This document shows, piece after piece, positions 46,401 through 56,899 of a stretch of DNA of 64,000 bases. Below the pieces are notes generated by a model that saw only the letters and a program-made list of their open reading frames with translations, was not told where the DNA came from and ran no database searches. Source of the stretch: Gnetum montanum (Eukaryota; Streptophyta; Gnetopsida; Gnetales; Gnetaceae). The stretch is from contig MNCI01011109.1 of NCBI GenBank assembly GCA_015680685.1, positions 68,414 through 132,413 of the forward strand, in the 5' to 3' direction. Within the stretch, counting starts at the first letter, position 1. Each line of letters begins with the position of its first letter. The position numbers and the translations under genes are program-made.

Positions 46401-46671
46401 TTAGCTCGGGATATGACCAAGCAAAGGCTTTTGACCATTTATTGATCACATTCAATAGGCTTTCTTTTTGCTCGGGGACAAGTTTCACATTAATAATTAC
46501 CAATTTTTCATTTTCAAGAGTCATATACTCTAAATCGGTGGGCAATGGTTTCAGATCGAGGGGCTCTTGTTTAAATTTCTCAAGAATTTCCAACTTCCCC
46601 CAGTTGATGTTTTCAAGGCTAAGGTTGGGGAGTTGGCAACGGACTTGCTCAAGTGTGTATGTGCTTCTCAT
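46339..46671 (-). CDS. Pre-RT segment of the minus Athila-like pol
   Basis: Open frame of 110 codons. QVRCQLPNLSLENINWGKLE, then PLDLKPLPTDLEYMTLENEK, then LLNVINKWSKAFAWSYPELT leading to CQHRIYIDPSMKP. This is the conserved spacer before RT in Athila-type elements (PSLELKPLPshLkYaflg...p.ii...L...e...Ll..l...k.AigWsi.Di.GI.P..c.H.I..e). It continues toward the RT frame at 46321. Confidence 0.85.
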   Translation of the reverse strand: MRSTYTLEQVRCQLPNLSLENINWGKLEILEKFKQEPLDLKPLPTDLEYMTLENEKLVIINVKLVPEQKESLLNVINKWSKAFAWSYPELTRIDARICQHRIYIDPSMKP

Positions 46672-46679
46672 ATAAGCAC

Positions 46680-47130
46680 TGGTTATTCCATCAGTTCATT
46701 CCATGCATGTTATTAAGTTGCTCTCTTGACCAGCCATCAGCCATAGGGTGTCCTCTTGTTGTGTGGCTACTGCATATAGGAACCTTTGTATATTAACTTC
46801 TTGTGCACACCGATCACATGCAGGCAATGCTAAGCTTTGCATAACCCATGATTTTTGCACGCAATGGCATGTGGTGTCACTGTATGTGATGCATGGAACT
46901 TTCTTCCTCTTGATCTTTCTGAAAGTGTTTTTCTTGGATATTTCTAGGGAAAGATCACAGATTCCTAGGCGTGCATCTATCGTACTTAGCCAGACTCTTC
47001 CCATTATTACTGGAAAGTTTCCCTTACAGTTAGTTACTTGGATCACTAGGAAATCCATTGGATATGACCATCCACAAAGAGTGGTAATGATGTCCTCCAC
47101 TAGTCCCATGGGGATAGTGATGGACTAGTT
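46680..47130 (-). CDS. Athila-like aspartic protease region (minus element)
   Basis: An open frame from 47109 to 46696 includes TTLCGWSYPMDFLVIQVTNC and FPVIMGRVWLSTIDARLGIC, the LGRPWL-type hallmark here reading MGRVWL. A Cys-rich tail follows (ITYSDTTCHCVQKSW). The D-[ST]-G segment would lie above 47130, next to the gap at 47236-47338; LLFWTQVLEST there ends close to it. It is between gag and the pre-RT segment as expected. Confidence 0.65.
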
Positions 47131-49818
47131 GACTAGCTCAAGTCAAATGTTACTCTTCCTTAATGGAGGTAGGTTCCAGGCTTTGTACATCTCCTACAAT
47201 ATTAGGTTGACTCCAGAACCTGAGTCCAGAAGAGCNNNNNNNNNNNNNNNNNNNNNNNNNNNNNNNNNNNNNNNNNNNNNNNNNNNNNNNNNNNNNNNNN
47301 NNNNNNNNNNNNNNNNNNNNNNNNNNNNNNNNNNNNNNAAACTTTATTTGGTATGGAGGTGTTTAAATGTTCAACTGCTTGTGAGGGTGAGGGCTTAGTT
47401 GGATTGTTGGTTCTAAAGAAAGGTCTTTTCAGCATAAGATTGTCAGAACCAACTGAGAATTGAGGATTTGAAGCCCTCGTGACATTGGGTTGTTGCAATC
47501 GAGTGGGAAATCCCCTTGGCGTTGTTGGAGTGGTTGGTGGTGGAGCTAATAGCGTAAGAGATGCGGATGGATTCGAAGGATGGTATGCATGTGGATTGTT
47601 TCTTCCAGGAGAGGGAGTTTTAAAATACTCCTGAACTTGATAGTGTTGTTTTGCGGTCATGTAACTAATAGAGTCACTTGGAGAAACCAGCTGCTGCACG
47701 TAATAGCCATATGGGTCTGGTTGTCGGTAAGGGTATTGTTGCCTAAGCGATGGCATCCCCCATGACTGTGGGTGTTGCCACTACTAATGTTGCCCGATAG
47801 GTTGTGGTGAAGTTCCACTTGGATAATATGTTAACAGTTGGTGGAACTGCCTCAGGTTACCTTGGGGATAAGGTAACCTTCGGGGTGCTTGCCATTTGTT
47901 AAGTCTTGGGTTGAGTGCATACATCCCAGACTCTTGTATATGTGAGATTATTGGGCAACATCCCTTAGGAAGGTCATATTGGCAGATCTCACATCCACCG
48001 TCATTGTCTGTATCCGAATCCACAACCTCATCAGTGATAGTCATTTTTCCCTTACCCTTGTTACGTGCATGGTTTGAATCTCTCCGCTTTTTCTTATCAT
48101 GGTCACTACTTCGTTCCTTAGACTCCTCTACGATTTTTAGAACGGTTTCAAATCTACTTTCTAAGGAGTCCCTCATTTGATCCACCTTAGCTGACACTTC
48201 GATTATTAACTTTTAAAGTGGCAATGTTTTTCTATTCATTAACTCTTTGAGTGGTGACTCATCCTCTTCCTTGCAAAATCTCACTCCCCTCTTTCAGAGG
48301 GAAGGATCGCAGTTATACTCTTCCATGCTTTCTCTTTTCCATAGCTATCCTTCTTCTTTAGCTACTTGCTCCAACAATCTATGAACTTCGTGGGACCTAA
48401 GTTCAGATAATCTCCCTTGGGCATATGTCCCAAGGGTTCTCCTGGTTTCATGTCTTAGCCCATCTACAAGGTGGCGGAGTTGATCCCGTTGTGCATAACC
48501 ATGGCCCGGGCAACGATGTAGAAATGCGTAATATCGGCCCATGGTAGCATCCAAGGGTTTTTGATTACCCTGCTTCCATCCTTGGACCTGCTTATGCAAA
48601 TTGGACACTCTGGAGTATGTTTGGTATTTATCGTTAAACAATTCTAGCATTGTACTCCACCTCCTAATGGTTTTTAGCTCTAAAGATCAGTACCAACTTT
48701 TCGCTTCTTTTATGAGTGTCCTAGGGAAAAAATTTAACTTCTACCACTCATTCTCAATATTCTACAAGGCGCAGGCATCATGGAATTCCTATAAGTGGTT
48801 TTGTGGATCAGCGCTATATCCCCCTTCAAACCATGGGATATTATTCATGTCTAGTCTTTTGATCCAACTATCTTTTTGATGCCTTGTAGGTATTCTAATT
48901 GCCTTCATAATGTTTAACATACTCCAGGTTGCTAGTAGGGGTTTGTCATGATCATCTCTCTCATGACATCTATGATGCCTACATGGTTCCCTACTTTCCC
49001 TTCTATGCCTTGACTCTCTATAATTCCCTTGTCCTCTCTCTCAACTCTCTCGTTGAGGATTCTCATTTTGCTTATCCTTACCCTTATCCTCACAATTGTG
49101 CTCTTTGTGACTACATCCTAATGTGGAAGGAGAGGGTGAATGATGCGATGAAGGGGAAGAAGAAGGGGAACCATCGCCATGACGATGTTTCTTACCTTCT
49201 CTTTGGTGGCTACGGCCCTGATTGTGATGAAGATCAGATTTTCCACCTTTTTCATGTGTTTTTGTTCCCTCATCGAACACTTGGTGTTCATGGGAATTAG
49301 AACCAGGGTTGTGAATGATACCCTACCTCCTCACCATAGTGAGGAGGGGGAACATCATTTTGTGGAAAACCTATTGAAATAGGTTCACCACCCTTGATTT
49401 CGCTTATGATGGGTGAACCGCTATGGGGCCCCTTGCCCTTCAATGATGTATGGTAGCTCTCCTGCCTCAAGTCCCTTAAATGTTGCGCCACTGTGGGATG
49501 GTAATCCCTTATGTCATAATCTTCTGCAACGTATTCAACATATAGCTACGTCATGCCTATCTGTGCAAGAGCACGAAGAAGCATGTTAAGAATTGCCCGA
49601 TCTAGGGGTAACACTATGTTACCTTGCAAGTCTTGCCAACGTAGTTGTTCATCCTGATGGAGGATAAAGGTAAAATCGGGTATATACTCATCATGATGAG
49701 TATACACTACCTGATACTATTGAGGAACTGGTGGTTCTTGGTTACATGTGTTAGACTGCTGACTGTCTCTTGTGTGATTCCTAGGTGGTGAAGTGCTTTT
49801 ATGAGAAGAAGAAGACAT
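47130..49818 (-). pseudogene. Athila-like gag (minus element), partly in a gap
   Basis: Starts at ATG 49818 (MSSSSHKSTSPPRNHTRDSQ), 125 bases after the PBS. The N-terminal part has EYIPDFTFILHQDEQLRW and YHPTVAQHLRDLRQESYHTS (open 49491-49297). A charged His/Ser/Lys region follows (GKKHRHGDGSPSSSPSSHHS). The Gag core is open at 48650-48345 (MLELFNDKYQTYSRVSNLHK, MGRYYAFLHRCPGHGYAQRD, LRHLVDGLRHETRRTL). 48197-47784 is open and contains a Cys/His-poor basic stretch, then CEICQYDLPKGCC. A Pro/Gln-rich tail (47756-47340) runs into the 103-N gap. A handful of stops. Confidence 0.8.
47236..47338. other. Assembly gap (103 N)
   Basis: Falls in the gag-protease transition of the minus Athila-like element; the missing part probably includes protease N-terminal sequence. 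Confidence 1.
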
Positions 49819-49943
49819 TGTTATCTTGTCGGTGTGCTATTGACCATTGTTTAAATTTTCTTCTGATTAACCCTAAGGGTTCGTTTAAGCTTCCCAACAA
49901 TGTGGATGATTTCCCATGTTCTACTTAGTGCACAAACAACTTA

Positions 49944-49962
49944 GTCCCTGGCAACGATGCCA
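49944..49962 (-). promoter_or_regulatory. Primer-binding site of the minus Athila-like element
   Basis: Minus strand TGGCATCGTTGCCAGGGAC, one base from the LTR end ...CCACTCATCA. It matches the common plant gypsy site TGGCGCCGTTGCCGGGGA. Confidence 0.8.
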
Positions 49963-49963
49963 A

Positions 49964-50755
49964 TGATGAGTGGCGATGTACCCCTACACTCAACCATACA
50001 ACTACGAGCGTTACACGTGCGATCCAGTCTAACTCCATAGACTAAGTGCCTACACACCTTATGGAACACTTAAGGTTAATCATTTATTGTCTTCCCAGAC
50101 TTACTTGTATTTGTCACAGTTGTATGGTTAAGTAAGTCTGAGGTATGTGATTTTTTATATCTTTTATGTTTTATCGCCTATGCTAATGAGGGAAAGGGTG
50201 AAGAGACTAAGTAACTAACTTTAACTAACTAGGTTCTAATGCCTAGCATAAATATTCATTCCCACTTGCCATTCACACCCTGAACCAATGCAACCTTCTG
50301 GGATTACCAAACACTATTCGTTACTGGGATTACCAAGCGTAACGCACGTGCTCGAAGCAGTCGTACTGAATGCACTTAACTAGGAGTTAAGGGTTGAGAG
50401 AGAATTAATTAACTAATAAATAATTTAAACATTAACAATAATTAAAGTCCTATATAGCTTAATCCATGCACTGTAAGGTTTATCCAAAAGTTCGTCTTTA
50501 TTTTCGTACACAAACTTGTGCTCAGGTATAATATTTGTTCAAATAAAGATCCATTCACTTTGGGACTCCTACTACGGGCACATGGAAATTACTCTAACTC
50601 TAGAATGGAAAAACTGCAAGAGTTTGGCTAAGGTCTAAATCTAGATGGAGAAACAAGGGAGAGCCACCTCTTATTTATAGAACTAGCCGCGCGCTACGAT
50701 ATCGCGTACAATACATCGTGTACGGTATATCGCGGTCCATGCGATATCACATCCC
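49964..50755 (-). mobile_element. 5' LTR of the minus Athila-like element, U3 end lost
   Basis: Starts TGATGAGTGGCG next to the PBS. It holds the CTGGGATTACCAAAC and CTGGGATTACCAAGC blocks (50307-50340) and a minus TATA box (plus TATTTATA, 50672-50679). Upstream of that on the minus strand are CpG-rich palindromes: CGATATCGCG (50698-50707), TATATCGCGG (about 50726) and GCGATATCAC (about 50741). The LTR then passes without a CA end into sequence matching another LTR at about 50755, so its U3 end is missing. Confidence 0.7.
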
Positions 50756-50759
50756 ATCA

Positions 50760-51604
50760 TTTGTCATATATGATTTAGTCCAAAATGAGGCATATGATAC
50801 CTAATGTTTTTTTGACCTTATGCTACTCTTAATGATAATAAAGAAATCATTTTTTAAAACTAATTAATAATGGAAAGTAAAGTGTAAACTAGCCTACGGG
50901 TGATGAATGTTAATTCCTAGCTTGCCATATACATCCTGAACCCACATATCCACTACTGGGATTACTAAGTGCTATGTTACTAGGTAAACCAAGCAATAAT
51001 AGTGTTGGGATTACCAAGCAAATACATGTTTACACTCAAAACTGGTCATGCTCATTCTACCAATTCATTAAATGCATGGAAACATAAATATTAACTAAGT
51101 ACATGAAACATAAATTGCATGGAAAGTAAATTTAATCTAAGTCAAAGTGCTACAATGAATACGAATCAGTCTCAATATTATTGCCATTCATATAATGTGT
51201 TTAGGTATAATGCCACTCAAATAAGATACCATACAGTTGACTCAAATCTACATTATGGGCGCTCACTGACTATTCTCCAAGATTACAGAATAAAACTATA
51301 AGATTTTGGCTATTCTACTGATCAAAGAATGCCAATACACTATGGGAGGATGCATATTTATAGGTGAAAATAGACATTGCATCGACAGGGCCTTGTTAAT
51401 GCATCATTTCATGCATGGATGAGGCATAGTTGATAGGGCTAAGATATTGAAGCCAAGATATCAGGGCTAAGATATTGAAGCCAAGATATCAGAGCCAAGA
51501 TATCAGAGCTAAGATATCAAAGCCAAGATATTGGGGCTAAGATATCATATCCAACCAAACATTAACTTTTTTATTAGATATCCCAATGAACTAATGATTC
51601 ATCA
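50760..51604 (-). mobile_element. 3' LTR of the short non-autonomous element (truncated)
   Basis: Matches 54010-54790 along its length, including GGCATATGAT, AATAATAAAGAAATCATT, ATCCACTACTGGGATTACTA and the end CCCAATGAACTAATGATTCATCA. Compared with the 5' LTR it lacks about 150 bases at the U5 end. A 14-base tandem array at 51438-51549 lies near the U3 end. A polypurine tract adjoins on the right. Confidence 0.75.
51438..51549. repeat. Eight copies of a 14-base repeat in the 3' LTR
   Basis: Units GCTAAGATATTGAA, GCCAAGATATCAGG and variants (GCYAAGATATYRRR) follow without spacing, eight in all. The partner LTR has five (54667-54736). Confidence 0.9.
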
Positions 51605-51618
51605 TACCCCCACAACTA
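51605..51618 (-). promoter_or_regulatory. Polypurine tract of the short LTR element
   Basis: Minus strand TAGTTGTGGGGGTA directly precedes the 3' LTR start TGATGAATC, the position and composition expected for the plus-strand DNA primer. Confidence 0.75.
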
Positions 51619-53837
51619 AATTAAAACTCATCCTCGAGTTAATAGGATAGGACTAAGCTTTCTTTACAAAAAATTAGGAATGATGGAATTATTTACTAAC
51701 ATTAACTACTGATTGACTCTGAGTGCTACATTTTAAAATTTTATTCTAGTGGATGCATACAAAATGACAGAGTAACAAAATAACTAGACAAACTTTGAAG
51801 ATTAAAAAATTTGCAAAGATCTTCAAGAATCCACTGAAGATGATTCTTCTTATTACCTCTAGTAGTGGCAAACTTCCAACCCAGATTGTTATATTAATGC
51901 TTCTTTGGTTATGTAGAACATTTTTGAAGGATGGAATAAAATATCTTCTAATTATCCCATGAATCTAGTAAACTAACAATGCTTGAACATCCATCTTGTA
52001 TGTGCTATGATTTTTTTATGGGCATATCCATCGTTGCTCCCCTCTTAGCTTCATTTTTTTTCCTATCAAAAGACCTTCTTCCTTAGGTGTTTCTTTAGTA
52101 TCACCTTTAGTCACCAAAGGATCAACATTAGTTTAGGTAAATTCTACTTAATAATTAACTCTTTTTGGATCCCTTAGTTTTTATTTAAGCACAAGGTGAT
52201 GATAGCACACCATGCCCAAGGCTATGACGTAACTAAAATCATCAAGCTATTCACATTATTTTGATCAATTACATTAGTTACTATGATGTTTAAAAATAGG
52301 ATGTTAGAAAAATTTCAAGGTGGACATTCCTAGCCCCCATGACTAATAAGCATAACTCCAAAAACACACAAGTTTTTGAACAATTGAAACCAAAGGTCTG
52401 ATTCAGAAGATGACCAAGAAATATTGAAGGATATTTTAATAGAAAAGTAGGAAAAAGTAAAAAAAAAAAAAAGTAATTAAAAGTGATGAGTAGTCTCAAA
52501 ATTATACATAAATTTAGAGAAACTATCATTAATGTTTTGGAAGATGTAAAGGTTACTTCAAAGCCATGATCAACAAAAGTTATGTAAGTGGGTCCTCCCC
52601 AAAGTAGGCTCCTACCATAATGCCCTTGCATAACCACTACTATAGATGTTCATGGGTAACCAAGAAGTTACATGTAGACCATGCCTTTATTCCAAACAAC
52701 ACACAACTACCATGGTTGGGATGTTGCAATATACTACACGAAACTAGAAGGCTCATAATTTGATGCAGTAGTTAGGTAAATAATGAAATGAGAAGGGATT
52801 GTAAAGATTAGGATATAAGGTACTTGACCATGTCCATAATAGGTTCTTGTGATAAATGTGATTAAAATGATTAGCATACCTATCCATCCACGCTCAGACC
52901 AAGCCCATACCATAAACAATGACCTCACATTGATGTGTTATGTCCTGCCAACCACCACGAGTCCACAACCATCTCAAAGAACAATCATCACTCCAAAAAG
53001 AGAAGAAGGAAAGAAGAGTCTTAGTTAGAGGGGAATCTTCAGGCATGGGTAACATGTCTTTCCAGCCCCATAACCAATGCTTGTAGCCCACTATTGTATC
53101 TAAGAGGTGTGCTTTGAATTCCCATTATTTTTTATCTTTCTTTTTCTTGTTTTTTTATTTTTGTTTTTGTTTTTTTTTTTTTTTTGGTTTTTTTTTTTAA
53201 ATGGAAATCACACCATGCAAAGACAAATATTCTTTTTTATTGGTCGATGGAGGAGTGATGATATGTTCTAAGAGGAGTCATAAACCACATGAAGGAAGAC
53301 AAAAAGAAAATCCAACAAGTCCCTTTAAGGTTGCATCCTTTGCCATTCCCACTTGGTGATTCCTCTTTCTTCAAGGTACATTGATCATTGATTAATTTTA
53401 GTTTCATGATTGAAGAACCAAATTTTTTCCATGAAAAATACCTTTTATTCAAAGAACTAGAGGGATGGATGAGGTGGTCTCACTACTTTACACAATTACT
53501 TATCCAATCATCTTGATAGCATAGAACAAAAACCTAACACATAGCATTGACTTTTGCATCATGACTTGGAAATATTATTAACAAAAACATAAAATACATT
53601 CATAAAACATAAAGAGAATGACTCAATAAAAGATAAAAGTATAAAGAAAATGAAAATATTAAGAAAAGAAAAACATATGAAGAATCAAAAAATTTTGGAA
53701 GAAATGGGAAAATGATAGAAAATTGTAAAATAGAAAAGGTGAAAAACACTTATTAGTTCTTGAACCAAGATAGAGCATCTCCCCCACAAATAATCTTATG
53801 GCCACACATTTGGAAGATGGATTGCACATCCCTTGAA
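51619..53837 (-). other. Internal region of the short LTR element, no known domain
   Basis: About 2.2 kb between PPT and PBS with no gag, protease, RT or integrase signature, hence a LARD-like non-autonomous element. Minus-strand stretches could once have coded, for example 52637-52290 (MVMQGHYGRSLLWGGPTYIT, then a hydrophobic part FNYFFFFLLFPTFLL) and 53091-52894 (MGYKHWLWGWKDMLPMPEDS). Frames overlap and I cannot choose among them. The region is related to 42240-44384. A T-rich low-complexity tract lies at 53127-53200. Confidence 0.5.
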
Positions 53838-53855
53838 TCAATGGCAATGGCACCA
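53838..53855 (-). promoter_or_regulatory. Primer-binding site of the short LTR element
   Basis: Minus strand TGGTGCCATTGCCATTGA, one base from the LTR end CATTGATGAG-type junction (LTR starts TGATGAG at 53857 on the plus strand). Same site type as at 49944-49962. Confidence 0.75.
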
Positions 53856-53856
53856 A

Positions 53857-54790
53857 TGATGAGTGACGAAGTACCCCCTACATCCAATCATATGAATCAC
53901 AAGAATTCATGCAAGATCTAGTTAAATTTCATGGATGGAACTAGTTATGACATAAATTTTTATGCCTTTATTGCAGTTCATTGTCTTCCCACTTGGACTA
54001 GTGGTAGCTTTGTCACGTATGGTTTAGTCTAGAGTGACGCATATGATTCTTGATGTTGTTTTGATCTTATGCTACTCCTAACAATAATAAAGAAATCATT
54101 TGTTTAAACTAATTAACAATGGAAAGTAAATTCTAAAATAGCCTACAGGTGATGAGTGTCTATTCCTAGCTTGTTGTACACATCTTGAACCCACATATCC
54201 ACTACTAGGATTACCGAGCGCTATGCTACTGGGTGAACCAAGCAATAATGACATTGGGATTACCAAGCGAATGTGTTTTTATGCTTGAAACTAGTTGTTC
54301 TCATTCTGCAAATTCATTAACATGCATGGAAGTGTAAATATTAACTAAGTACATGAAATGTAAATTACATGGAAAGTAAATTTAATCTAAGTCAAAATGC
54401 TGCAATGAATAAGAATCAATCTCAATCTTATTGTTGTTCATGAAATGTGTCTAGGTACATTGCCACTTGAATAAGAGATCATACAACTGACTCAGATTCA
54501 CACTGTAGGTACTCACTAACTATTCTCTAAGATTACGGAATAAACCTGCAAGATTTCACCTACTCTATTAATCAAAGAATGCCAATACATGGCAGGAGGA
54601 TGCATATTTATCAATGGGGCCTCATAAATGCATCATTTCACGCATCGATGAGGCATAGTCGATGTGACCAAGATATTGAGGCTAAGATATTGGAGCCAAG
54701 ATATCAAAGCCAAGATATTGGGGCTAAGATATTGGAGCTAACCAAAAATTAACTTTTTATCAGATATCCCAATGAACTAATGATTCATCA
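53857..54790 (-). mobile_element. 5' LTR of the short non-autonomous element
   Basis: 934 bases from TGATGAGTGACG to ATGATTCATCA, with terminal TGATGA/TCATCA inverted ends. It contains the ATTACCGAGCGCTATGCTAC and GGGATTACCAAGCG blocks, a minus-strand TATA-like ATATTTATC near 54605, and five 14-base units near the U3 end. Substantially diverged from its 3' partner by eye, so the insertion is old. Confidence 0.8.
54667..54736. repeat. Five copies of the 14-base repeat in the 5' LTR
   Basis: ACCAAGATATTGAG, GCTAAGATATTGGA, GCCAAGATATCAAA, GCCAAGATATTGGG, GCTAAGATATTGGA. Three fewer than in the 3' LTR. Confidence 0.9.
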
Positions 54791-54799
54791 TTTTTAAAG

Positions 54800-55420
54800 T
54801 TGATGTCACTTCTTTATAGAATCCACTCGTAGAACCATTTTTTGGCTCTAAAAACCTGCACTATGTAGAAGCTAATGTGGAAGAGGTCAAAATGAGCATA
54901 TAATATCTTTTAAGAGCTTTTGATGTGGTAGAACCAAAATTGAGCTAACTTGTAGAACTAAATTTTTGGTTCCACATGTTGAGCATACCCTATAATAATT
55001 GTGCTAAACAATGTTGATTTCATTCATAGAACCATTTTGGAGCTTACTTATAAATCCAATTTTTGGTTCTATGAACCCACACGATTTGAGAGATAACCTA
55101 GTAGAACCACTCTAGAAGCTTTTTGTAGAAGCACATTTTGATTTTATATACTTCCCTTAGTTCTATGGACAAACCAACTAGGAGCTAACATGGTTTACAA
55201 AGGTATTTTAGGGATCACTTATATAACCAACTCATAGAACCATTTTTGGCTCTACAAATCTCTCCTAATTCTACAAGATGATGTGGCATATGAAGTTAGT
55301 TGAGTCTTTAGATGTAAAGTTGATTTTACTTCATAATTTAGATAACATTAATATGGATTGTAGAGCTTATTTGTAGACTTGAATTTTTGGTTCTACACAC
55401 CTATTCTAACTTCACAAACT
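54800..55420. repeat. Second array of AGAACCA...GGTTCT hairpins
   Basis: Same unit and orientation as 29990-31030. Clear copies: TAGAACCATTTTTTGGCTCTA (54830-54850), TAGAACTAAATTTTTGGTTCC (about 54953), AATCCAATTTTTGGTTCTATG (about 55050) and TAGAACCATTTTTGGCTCTA (55234-55253). Probably a piece of the other LTR of the plus-strand Athila-like element, separated by the insertions at 41160-54790. Confidence 0.7.
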
Positions 55421-56300
55421 AAACTTATTCTTATAATTCTTTAGATGAGCTATTTGGACTTATGTTGACCCTAAAACTAATCCTTTTAGCTTTATGAATT
55501 AATATTTGGTGATTTAATACCTAGCTAATAAACTAAGAGAGATAAATATTTTGGATTATATTATGTCCTCATGAGCTCTTATTTTGGAACTAATAAACAA
55601 TGCATTGTATTGCGGTATTCAAATTTGATTTGAAATCCTAGCTCTTCATATCGATTCCTTGAGACTTAGCAAACTTGCATGTTTAATGTTCCAATAATTT
55701 CTAAGTCACTTATCATACTTAAAATTTTCACCATTATCAAAATCCTTGTTAAAATAAGCTAAATCCTTTTGGAATTTTATGAATGATTTTATTTTATAAG
55801 CTTCATTCTTTATTTAGGGCTTTTATTTCATGCCCTCACATTTAAAGAAATATGACTATGAGCCAAAATCTTATGTAACTTCACAAAATTTCCTTTTGAG
55901 CTCACCAATAATACTTCTTATCTAAATGAGAAATTCATCTTAATCATACTATGCCAATTAATCAATCTTTTGGTTCAAGAGCTATTGAACAATTCCAAAT
56001 TAAGCTAAATAATTCTAATATTTGTTGTTCCCTAATAATGGTGAGTGTTGTAACAACAATTGTATCCAAAAGAAAACACACTTCTTTTGGATAAAACACA
56101 CCATATATATTTAAAAGAGAAACTGAAGAAATGCTTAAATATTTTGTGGGGAAAAATCCTTGTAGCTTAAGACTAAATAGGAATGAAAAAACCACGATCC
56201 TATAAAAAATGTAAAGCAAGCTAATTAAAACTAGACTGATGAAACTAGTTGGCATTGTATAATGATTATGCCTTTTCTTTTTTTTTGAAAAACTTTACAT
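55420..56300. other. AT-rich stretch, no gene recognised
   Basis: Continuation of the hairpin-bearing LTR fragment, then sequence between it and the 3' end of the minus Tat-like pol. A 97-codon minus frame at 56255-55962 is hydrophobic but shows no features of a real protein. Confidence 0.4.
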
Positions 56301-56356
56301 TTTGAAGCTCCATCATACTCAAGCTCTGTTGTTACTTGAATAGGCACAATAGTTTT

Positions 56357-56815
56357 TTATTTAATATTTTCAGTTGACCATTCTTTATGGCTTCTTGGAT
56401 TTTCATGCTTCTTTGTTACTTCTTCACCTTCATGCTCTTTCTCGGAGTCTTTAAACTTTTCCTCCTTGTGATTTTCATGTTGAGAGACTAAAACATCTTC
56501 ATAATTGAGGTTTTGAACTAGGCTCTCTTCATTAAAATTCCTCATTAATTATAAATTAGAGTATTCTAGGATTTCAATCCAATCTTATACATGGATTGAT
56601 TTATCATTTGTAAGGATGGAGAACTCATTAAAAAGCAAAGTCATGAATCGACAATTATAAGATGCTTCATAAGTGATATATCTATAGTATATCCTTTGTA
56701 CATGTTGAGGATAACACCTAGATAAATATGGAATAAGAGGCCTTTCTTTCATTCTTACTATTCTTGCATTTGCAAATAATCTTCTTCTTACTATTAGCCT
56801 TGTCTTCCCAATCAT
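56357..56815 (-). pseudogene. Open frames downstream of the Tat-like integrase, unknown
   Basis: Two adjacent minus frames, 56815-56585 (basic, MIGKTRLIVRRRLFANARIV) and 56545-56357 (very acidic and charged, DSEKEHEGEEVTKKHENPRS). They are separated by one stop and lie in the same frame. They may be a C-terminal extension or small additional ORF of the element. No family recognised. Confidence 0.3.
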
Positions 56816-56899
56816 GGCTGGTGATGAATAATTTAGAAATGGATTTTTATAGCCTTACCTTCTACTTTCTATTTAATCCTAAAAAATTAGTTACAAGAT

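Noticed and set aside
53127-53200. Long T-rich tract as a poly-A tail of a LINE or SINE on the minus strand
   Set aside because: It is mixed T with C/G interruptions, also present in the related copy at 43575-43610, and no LINE or SINE features adjoin it.
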